Source of the DNA: Phycisphaerales bacterium
GTDB taxonomy: Bacteria; Planctomycetota; Phycisphaerae; Phycisphaerales; UBA5793
Reading direction: 5' to 3'
Assembly (NCBI GenBank): GCA_020852515.1
Contig: JADZAS010000026.1
Location: forward strand, 29,001-93,000
DNA: 64,000 nt
Below are positions 58,041 to 64,000 of the stretch, one piece after another; within the stretch, counting starts at the first letter, position 1; every line of letters starts with the position of its first letter. Under the pieces are notes generated by a model. It was not told the DNA's origin and did no database searches. It saw only the letters and a list, made by a program, of their open reading frames with translations. The position numbers and the translations under genes are program-made.

Positions 58041-60545
58041 ATGGCCTCCATCAAAAAGCAACTGATCGTCAACCACGCGCCCGGCGACGAGACGCGCATC
58101 GCACTGCTCGAAAACGGGCGGCTCGAAGAAATCTACACCGAGCGCGAAGCGCACAGCCTTCACGTCGGCAACATCTACCTGGGCAAGGTCGTCAACGTCG
58201 AGGCGGCCATCCAGGCGGCGTTCATCGACTTCGGAGTCGGTCGCAACGGGTTCCTGCACGTCTCCGACCTGCACCCGATGCACTTCCCCGGCGAGGACTC
58301 GGACACCACCGAGGCCGTCGGCCAGAAGACCCCCCACCGCCAGCGCCCGCCGATCCAGCACTGCCTTAAGCGCGGCCAGCAGATCCTCGTGCAAGTGCTC
58401 AAGGAGGGCATCGGCACCAAAGGCCCGACGCTGACGAGTTACCTCTCGATTCCCGGCCGGCTGCTGGTCATGATGCCGCACATGGAGCAGCTGGGCGTCT
58501 CGCGCAAGGTCGAAGACCTCGACCAGCGCCGAGCGATGCGCAAGATCCTCGATTCGCTCGAGCTGCCCGAAGGATTCGGCTTCATTCTCCGCACCGCAGG
58601 ACTCACCGCACTCAAAACCGAACTCAAGCGCGACCTGGCCTACCTGCAGCGCCTGTGGAAGACGATTGAGAACCAGCGAGCCACCGCCAAGGCGCCCGCC
58701 GAGTTGTACGTCGAATCCGATCTGCTCATCCGCACGATTCGCGATGTTTCCGCAGCCGACCTCGAACAGATTGTCGTTGACGACGAGCAGGCGATGGATC
58801 GCGTGGTCGAGTTTTTGCAGATCGTCGCGCCGCGGCGCAAGGGGCCGGAGGTCGTGGCCTACCGCGATCGCGTGCCGATCTTCCACCGCTTCGGCGTCGA
58901 AGAACAGTTGCGCAGCACGCGTTCGCGCGAGGTGCCGCTGCCCGGCGGCGGTTCGATCATCATCGACTCGGCAGAAGCCATGGTCGTCATCGACGTGAAC
59001 TCGGGCCGCATGCGCCAGTTCCGCGATGCCGAGACCACGGCCTTTCGAACCAACATGCAGGCCATCGACGAGATCACGCGTCAGTTGCGTTTGCGCGACC
59101 TCGGCGGCCTGATCGTGCTCGACACGATCGACATGAACTCAGGCGAGCACCGCCGCGAACTCGAAACGCGCCTGCGCGAGAACCTCAAGCGCGACCGGGC
59201 CAAGACTGAGTTTTTGCGCATCAGCCAGTTCGGCCTGATCGAGATGACGCGCCAGCGCATGCGGCCGCCGCTGCGCAAGGCGCATTCCATGCCGTGCCCC
59301 ACGTGCGAGGGGCGCGGCTTGCTGGTCACGCCCGATTCGACGGCCAACGAAGCCATGCGCGACATGGCGTACTGGATCGCGCACCCGCGCGTGGCGTCGC
59401 TCGAAGTGGCGGTGGGCCAGGCGGTGGCGGGCGTGCTGCTCAGCCGCAAGCGCCGCGAGATCGTCGCGATCGAAACGGAAACGGGCAAGCGCATCGACAT
59501 CCGCGTGAGTCATGAGATTGCGCCTGAGCGCGTGGACTTCTACGCCTACGACGACCGCAAGACGGATCTGGAACTCGCCGCGCTGGCCTCTTCGTTCCCC
59601 AAGGAGCTGCCGCCGCTCGAACCTCGGGCGGTCACGCACGAGCCGGAGCGCGTGGTGCGCGAGATCGCGCTCGCCGAGCCGCCTGATGAGGACAGCGAAG
59701 TCGAAGTGCAGGTGCTCGAAGCGGGTGAAGATGAGCAGCCTGAACTGGGCGAACCGGCCGAGCAGGGCGAACCGGGCGAAGCCGGTCAGCGCAAGCGCAA
59801 GCGCCGCCGCCGTCGTTCGAAGAAGGGACGCGAGGGAGGCGAAGGCGCACCAGCCGAGCAGCCCACCCGGCAACCGGAGCCTTCAGCCGCTGCTGCCAAT
59901 GGCGAAAGCGCCTCGGGCGGCAAGAAGAAGCGCCGGCGGCGCGGCCGCCGCGGACGCGGCAAGTCGGGCGAGCCTGGTGAGGCCGCGCAAACGAAAGCAG
60001 CGGTGGATCAGGAGATTTCCGCCGAACCGGCGCCAGAAGCAACCGCGCCAGCGCCTTCGCAAAGCGAGGCACGAGGTGAGCAGGCCGAGTCCCGCCCACC
60101 GGCTGAAGCGGGAAAGAAGAAGCGGCGACGGCGGCGCTCGCGGCGCAAGGGAGATGCGGAAGCGGGCGAGCAGGCAGCCGCCGAAGCGGTGGCCGAGTTC
60201 GCCGACGCCGCCGGGGCCTCAGAAGCATCGGAGCCATCTCAAGCCGCGGATTCGGCCGGCGAGGCTGCGTCAGAAGCAGCGCGCAGCAAGAAGAAGCGCC
60301 GCCGAAGGTCGAAGAACTCATCGGCGGAGAATGCGGCGGAGAACGGCAAGCCCCGTTCATCTGCCGCGCCAAGCAGCCCCGCAGCGGAACCGGCCCCGAA
60401 GGCGGCATCAAACGGCTCGGCCAGCGAGCGCCAGGCCGAGCAGGCGGAAGTGAAGATCTCCAAGCCCCGCCGCCGCCTCTACGGCAGCCGGCGGCGCCTC
60501 ACCGCCGCCGAACTCGCCAGCGTTCAGCCCGCAGACGAGGCATAA
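58041..60545 (+). CDS. rne: Ribonuclease E/G family protein with charged tail
   Basis: Endoribonuclease central to rRNA/tRNA processing and mRNA decay. The 834-residue protein has the catalytic core of the Rne/Rng family: an S1 RNA-binding domain (about 35-125, HVGNIYLGKVVNVEAAIQAA), the 5'-sensor and DNase I-like part, with metal-binding aspartates D318 in VVIDVNSGRMRQF and D361 in GGLIVLDTIDMNSG, and the Zn-link CPTCEGRG (C419, C422). The spacing between D318 and D361 is the same as between the E. coli catalytic aspartates. After about residue 540 follows a 290-residue disordered tail with five lysine/arginine clusters such as KRKRRRRRSKKG separated by Glu/Ala/Pro-rich stretches. dxr follows after six bases. 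Confidence 0.93.
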   Translation: MASIKKQLIVNHAPGDETRIALLENGRLEEIYTEREAHSLHVGNIYLGKVVNVEAAIQAAFIDFGVGRNGFLHVSDLHPMHFPGEDSDTTEAVGQKTPHRQRPPIQHCLKRGQQILVQVLKEGIGTKGPTLTSYLSIPGRLLVMMPHMEQLGVSRKVEDLDQRRAMRKILDSLELPEGFGFILRTAGLTALKTELKRDLAYLQRLWKTIENQRATAKAPAELYVESDLLIRTIRDVSAADLEQIVVDDEQAMDRVVEFLQIVAPRRKGPEVVAYRDRVPIFHRFGVEEQLRSTRSREVPLPGGGSIIIDSAEAMVVIDVNSGRMRQFRDAETTAFRTNMQAIDEITRQLRLRDLGGLIVLDTIDMNSGEHRRELETRLRENLKRDRAKTEFLRISQFGLIEMTRQRMRPPLRKAHSMPCPTCEGRGLLVTPDSTANEAMRDMAYWIAHPRVASLEVAVGQAVAGVLLSRKRREIVAIETETGKRIDIRVSHEIAPERVDFYAYDDRKTDLELAALASSFPKELPPLEPRAVTHEPERVVREIALAEPPDEDSEVEVQVLEAGEDEQPELGEPAEQGEPGEAGQRKRKRRRRRSKKGREGGEGAPAEQPTRQPEPSAAAANGESASGGKKKRRRRGRRGRGKSGEPGEAAQTKAAVDQEISAEPAPEATAPAPSQSEARGEQAESRPPAEAGKKKRRRRRSRRKGDAEAGEQAAAEAVAEFADAAGASEASEPSQAADSAGEAASEAARSKKKRRRRSKNSSAENAAENGKPRSSAAPSSPAAEPAPKAASNGSASERQAEQAEVKISKPRRRLYGSRRRLTAAELASVQPADEA

Positions 60546-60551
60546 CTCTCG

Positions 60552-61784
60552 ATGCCAGCCACCAGCCGCACCAGACGCGTGATCGTGCTCGGCTGCACCG
60601 GTTCGATCGGCCGCTCCACGCTGCACGTGATTGAGCATCTCAACTCGATCGAGCCGGGCTCGCTGGAGATCGTCGGCCTCGCGACAGGTTCGAACGTCGA
60701 ACTCATGCGCGAGCAGGCGCAGCGGCACCAGGTGCGGCACCTCGCTGTTGCCAAGGCCTCGAGCCAGTCGCACCCGGACACAGATCCCATCGCATTCACG
60801 GGCGATGATGCGGCGCGACGCCTCGTCGAAGAAGTCGAGTGCGACATCGTCGTCGCGGCCATCGTCGGCTCTGCGGGCCTGTCGGCGGTGGCCGCGGCCA
60901 TCGAGCGCGGCTGCGACATCGCGCTGGCCAACAAGGAAACACTGGTCGCGGCCGGCGAGATCATCATGCCGCTGGCCGAGCGGCGCGGCGTGAACATCCT
61001 GCCCGTCGATTCAGAACACTCGGCGATCTTCCAGTGCCTCCAGTCGCGCAGCGCCAGCGGCGCCGCGCCGGATCGACCGATGTGCCTCGATCACATTCGC
61101 CGCATCGTTCTCACGGCCTCGGGCGGGCCGTTTCGCACCTGGCCTGCCGAGCGCATCGCCGAGGCGACCGTCGAGCAGGCGCTCAGCCACCCCACCTGGA
61201 AGATGGGCGCGAAGATCACCATTGACAGCGCTTCGATGACCAACAAGGCGCTGGAAGTCATCGAAGCGAAGTGGCTTTTCGGCCTCGATGCCAGGCGCAT
61301 CGAAGTCATCGTGCATCCGCAGTCGATCATTCACAGCCTGGTCGAGTTCGATGACGGCTCGGTGCTGGCGCAACTGGGCGCGCCCGACATGCGCACGCCG
61401 ATCCAATACGCGCTCACCTGGCCGGCCCGGCCGCCGGGTTGCGCGACGCGCATCGACTGGGCGGCGCTGCGCCGGCTCGACTTCGAAGCGCCCGACGAGG
61501 ATCGCTTTCCGGCCCTGCGCCTGGCGCGGCACGTGGTCGAAACGGGCGGCACGAGCGGAGCCATTTTCAACGCCGCCAATGAAGAGGCAGTCGCCGCGTT
61601 TCTCGACGGCCGCATCGCCTTCGGCCGCATCTCGCAACTCGCCGAGGAAGCGCTGGACGCGATTGAGCATGGCGCAGCGCAATCGCTCGACGAAGTCATG
61701 GACGCCGATCATCGCGCCCGGCAGTTTGTGCGCTCGACGCTGGCGCAAGGCGCCGGGCAGAGGCACAGCGCCCGCAGCCGCTGA
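60552..61784 (+). CDS. dxr: 1-deoxy-D-xylulose 5-phosphate reductoisomerase
   Basis: DXR (IspC) makes 2-C-methyl-D-erythritol 4-phosphate, the committed step of the MEP isoprenoid pathway, using NADPH and a divalent metal. The NADPH motif is VIVLGCTGSIGRSTLHVI (about residues 10-27; the usual G-x-T-G-S-I-G). Family motifs follow: ALANKETLVAAGEIIM, LPVDSEHSAIFQCL (metal-binding D and E) and LTASGGPFRTW, then HPTWKMGAKITIDSASMTNK and later PQSIIHSLVEFDDGS. 410 residues are normal. The gene starts six bases after the RNase gene stop and is followed by a small membrane protein gene 10 bases later, so the three probably form one transcript. Confidence 0.96.
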   Translation: MPATSRTRRVIVLGCTGSIGRSTLHVIEHLNSIEPGSLEIVGLATGSNVELMREQAQRHQVRHLAVAKASSQSHPDTDPIAFTGDDAARRLVEEVECDIVVAAIVGSAGLSAVAAAIERGCDIALANKETLVAAGEIIMPLAERRGVNILPVDSEHSAIFQCLQSRSASGAAPDRPMCLDHIRRIVLTASGGPFRTWPAERIAEATVEQALSHPTWKMGAKITIDSASMTNKALEVIEAKWLFGLDARRIEVIVHPQSIIHSLVEFDDGSVLAQLGAPDMRTPIQYALTWPARPPGCATRIDWAALRRLDFEAPDEDRFPALRLARHVVETGGTSGAIFNAANEEAVAAFLDGRIAFGRISQLAEEALDAIEHGAAQSLDEVMDADHRARQFVRSTLAQGAGQRHSARSR

Positions 61785-61794
61785 GGAGGATCCG

Positions 61795-62217
61795 ATGAGC
61801 ACCAGCAGCGAAGCCGACATCCTCAAGCAGCTTAAGACCGTCCACCGGCGCGTGGCGCTGTGGTATTACCTCGCAGTGATCTACGTGTGGATCGTCGTGC
61901 AGGCGGGCTTTCTCGTGCTGCTGGTTCCCAAAGTTGCGGACAATTACGACAGCCTCGACAGCAGCCTGCCGGCGACGACGCAGCGCCTCGTCATGGCTTC
62001 GCAGTGGATGGCCGGTCGGCGGACTGGACAATCGATGCCGGGCTGGATGCTCGCCGTGCCCGCGGCTCTTGTCATCGTTACGGTGGCCGGCGTCCTGCTG
62101 CGCCGTCTCACGATTCTGCTGGCGCTGGTTCCCATCGTCGCGGTCATGGCGCTCATCGGCGAACTTTTTCTGCTGCTGGCGCCGCTCTATCAGATTCCCG
62201 ATTCGCTGATGCCGTGA
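61795..62217 (+). CDS. Small membrane protein, partly GspF-like
   Basis: The 140-residue protein has a cytoplasmic start (about 1-24, charged) and three hydrophobic segments (about residues 25-45, 83-100 and 104-128). The sequence LLVPKVADNYDSLDSSLPAT with following TQRLVMASQWM looks like the loop of type II secretion GspF-type proteins (F-x-x-x-L-P-x-x-T-x-x-L), although the rest is too short for GspF. It is not assigned to a family. AGGAGGA precedes the ATG at 61795. It is third in the rne-dxr unit. A role in envelope or isoprenoid metabolism is possible only from context. Confidence 0.65.
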   Translation: MSTSSEADILKQLKTVHRRVALWYYLAVIYVWIVVQAGFLVLLVPKVADNYDSLDSSLPATTQRLVMASQWMAGRRTGQSMPGWMLAVPAALVIVTVAGVLLRRLTILLALVPIVAVMALIGELFLLLAPLYQIPDSLMP

Positions 62218-62221
62218 TCGA

Positions 62222-62249
62222 GGCGTGCGGCGTGCGGCGTGCGGCGTGC
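62222..62249. repeat. Heptanucleotide tandem repeat (4 x GGCGTGC)
   Basis: Four perfect head-to-tail copies of GGCGTGC (62222-62228, -62235, -62242, -62249) lie between two convergent genes, ending three bases before the stop codon of the DNA methyltransferase. Confidence 0.9.
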
Positions 62250-62252
62250 CTC

Positions 62253-63341
62253 TCAGCCGCGGGACTCGTGCACGCCGTTACGCGGCGCGCCTGATGCTCC
62301 AGATGCTCTCGTTCGCCGCACCCGGGGCTTGCGCTCCTCAAAGATCGCGCTGGACATCTTCTCATCGCCGGCGAGGTGGACCGGGCCGGACTTGATGCGC
62401 TCGAAGGCGGACTTCGCGTTGCCTGTGCCGAACTCGATGCCGATGCTGCGGCGCTTGAGGGCTCGCGCCACGGTGCATGTCGTGCCACTGCCCAGGAATG
62501 GATCGAGCACGAGATCGCCTTCGTTCGAGCAGGCGCGGATGACGCGTTCGAGATAGACCTCGGGAATCTGGTTGTGATGCAGCGGCCGACGCTCCTTGTT
62601 GTTGCCCTGGATGCGGCCCCAGTACTTGCCGTACCACACATCCATCGGCACGCGCATGCCCTTGTTCTCGTCCTTGGCGTGCGTGCGCGGGTCGTTGTAG
62701 ATCGCAGCGCGGTCCGACTGTTCGAGCACCGCATCGGGATTCCAGATGCGATTCTGCGGATCCTTTGCGAAGTAGAGCGCGTGCACCTTGCTCATGATGA
62801 ACGACGTATGGCGATGCTGGCCGAAGCGGAAGTGCCAGATGCACCAGTTGATCATGGTCAGGCCGCGGCGCTTGAGATGCATGACGATCTCGGCGGCGGT
62901 GTCATCGGGAATGTTGACCCACAGGCTGCCGCACGGCGAGAGGGCGTTGATGCAGCCGTCGAGCCAGTCGAAGGTGAATCTCTCGTACTCGGCGCGGGGC
63001 ATGCCATCACGCCACTCGTCGTAGGGCACATCCCAGTTGAAGGGCGGATCGGCGAAGATGAGATCGACCTGCCCCTTGTCGGGCAGGTTGGCCAGCACAT
63101 CGCGGCAGTCGCCGACGTAGAGGCGCGTGTCAGGGTCCGCGAGGCGGTGCGCGGGCTTGATGGGTTTGGTGTTGGCCACGTGCGCCGCAGCCGTGTCGCC
63201 AAAGAGGCGGATCTCGCCCGCTTCGGCGGCCGCCTTGATCTTCTCCGCGGCCCGCCGCTGCACCTGCGTCGCGCCCGAGGGCATGGCATAGCCGCCCGGC
63301 CGCACTTCGACGAAATGATCGATGACCTTCTTCTCCGCCAT
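62253..63341 (-). CDS. Orphan site-specific DNA methyltransferase
   Basis: The 362-residue enzyme is an N6-adenine or N4-cytosine type DNA methyltransferase. The catalytic motif IV is DPPF in LIFADPPFNWDVP (residues 98-101), followed by the target-recognition part and then the AdoMet-binding motif I, VLDPFLGSGTT (about residues 278-288). The order (motif IV first, motif I last) is that of the beta class. The central region has HFRFGQHRHTSFIMSKVHAL and NPDAVLEQSDRAAIYNDPR, typical for the HNH-free orphan enzymes. No restriction endonuclease is next to it, so it may be regulatory or CcrM-like. The ATG at 63341 is used; the upstream frame is unlike coding sequence. Confidence 0.92.
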   Translation of the reverse strand: MAEKKVIDHFVEVRPGGYAMPSGATQVQRRAAEKIKAAAEAGEIRLFGDTAAAHVANTKPIKPAHRLADPDTRLYVGDCRDVLANLPDKGQVDLIFADPPFNWDVPYDEWRDGMPRAEYERFTFDWLDGCINALSPCGSLWVNIPDDTAAEIVMHLKRRGLTMINWCIWHFRFGQHRHTSFIMSKVHALYFAKDPQNRIWNPDAVLEQSDRAAIYNDPRTHAKDENKGMRVPMDVWYGKYWGRIQGNNKERRPLHHNQIPEVYLERVIRACSNEGDLVLDPFLGSGTTCTVARALKRRSIGIEFGTGNAKSAFERIKSGPVHLAGDEKMSSAIFEERKPRVRRTRASGASGAPRNGVHESRG

Positions 63342-64000
63342 GGCGGCGAGAGTGTATGCGAGTGGTCTGGCTCGCGCCTTCGGGTACGCGTATGACGAGT
63401 ACCCAGGCACCAGACACTGGGCATCAGCAGCCACCGAGGGAGCGAGCGAAGTGAGTGGGTGACGGGGTGAGTGGGTGATGGGGTGGGGGAAGGCATCGAG
63501 GGATCGAGGCAGCGAGGGGATGAACAACGCCCGGGCATGGCCATGCCTGGGGCGCCGTCGCGGCGGGTTGGGGCGTTGCAGCGCGTCATCACCTCATATC
63601 GATACGCGTGCGCTGGTGTGCGCGGCGGGGCTTGATTTTGCGATGTGAGTGCGGGGGTGGGGCGCGGTGGAGTGGGTGGCCATGCAAGAATTGTGCCGGG
63701 TGGCGCGGGCGGCAGGGGCGATTTTCAGAAATGTGCGAGGCAAATCGCGTGCCAACACGGGCGCGCACCGGGTGGCGCGCACGCCCTGCGCACGGGAGCG
63801 ATTCCGTGCGCGGGTTTTCAAGCAGCGCCGTGCGCGCCACGACGCTCATTTTGCCCAGAGCGCCAAATGGTCACGGCTTTTGGGCGATTTTCGTCGATTT
63901 TCATTTTTCTGGAGGGGGTGCAGGCGAGTTTTAATCCGTTTATTTGCGTTTCTGAGAAGTCAGCGCACAAGTCGCGCCTGACCCGGTGCGCTGGCGCGCG
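63342..64000. other. Right end without a convincing gene
   Basis: No credible gene is seen in 659 bases. It contains a G-rich repeat-like stretch with GTGAGTGGGTGACGGG and GTGATGGGGTGGGGG at 63450-63490 (see findings), and an AT-rich stretch at about 63880-63950. A gene beginning beyond 64000 could have its promoter here. Confidence 0.45.

Noticed and set aside
1..64000. CRISPR arrays, insertion sequences, prophage or integrase attachment sites
   Set aside because: No direct-repeat/spacer arrays, transposase or integrase genes were found; the tRNA genes have no duplicated 3' ends nearby.

Overview
This is a GC-rich chromosomal window that most likely comes from a member of the Planctomycetota, probably the class Phycisphaerae. 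The assignment is inferred from gene style, not from a marker-gene comparison. The signs are prepilin-type proteins with a C-terminal DGH motif, Tat-exported Gfo/Idh/MocA and TIM-barrel sugar proteins beside a fucosidase, a PEP-CTERM protein, many secreted proteins of unknown function, an RskA-like sigma/anti-sigma pair, and a two-helix membrane protein ending in a C-x2-C-G-Y zinc ribbon. No insertion sequence, prophage or CRISPR array was seen.

Layout. 0-4 kb: secE and nusG, not followed by the usual rplK, then a minus-strand operon (nucleosidase-like gene, nadD, an unknown gene) joined by 4-base overlaps, and tRNA-Glu(TTC). 4-12 kb: dacB, a zinc-ribbon membrane protein, a beta-lactamase-fold hydrolase coupled to mscL, DinB-like and RNHCP proteins, a PEP-CTERM protein, and an ECF sigma factor with its anti-sigma factor. 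12-17 kb: a pseudopilin, a sulfotransferase, a secreted protein divergent from a winged-helix regulator with an inverted repeat between them, and three tandem paralogues of a small four-cysteine secreted domain. 17-21 kb: a minus-strand sugar operon (Gfo/Idh/MocA oxidoreductase, sugar isomerase-like protein, GH29 fucosidase). 22-26.5 kb: prfB with a programmed frameshift, two larger secreted proteins carrying the same four-cysteine domain at their C-termini, each closed by a strong terminator, then csrA and tandem DnaA-box-like sites. 26.7-32 kb: small hypothetical genes, one apparently broken helix-hairpin-helix gene, and a pseudopilin next to a secreted protein. 32-39 kb: a large secreted zinc metalloprotease, tRNA-Glu(CTC), an ApbE-like flavin transferase, a CPBP membrane protease and a secreted beta-propeller. 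39-49 kb: a roughly 2,240-residue hybrid histidine kinase, then the ligD-ku end-joining operon. 49-55.8 kb: a BON protein with a tyrosine/glycine-rich low-complexity region, a degenerate response regulator, a stress protein, a nucleotide-sugar epimerase, a lipid-A N-terminal-domain protein and a PilZ protein. 56-64 kb: ptsI, an RNase E/G with a long charged tail, dxr, a small membrane protein and an orphan DNA methyltransferase.

How the parts fit. Housekeeping genes (secE, nusG, nadD, prfB, ptsI, rne/rng, dxr) are scattered among accessory secreted and regulatory genes. The sugar operon, the sulfotransferase and the beta-propeller suit an organism that lives on complex polysaccharide. The clearest undescribed element is the four-cysteine secreted module, present five times: three times alone and twice as a C-terminal domain. 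Two of its carriers, and an unrelated secreted beta-propeller gene, appear to share a similar promoter layout.
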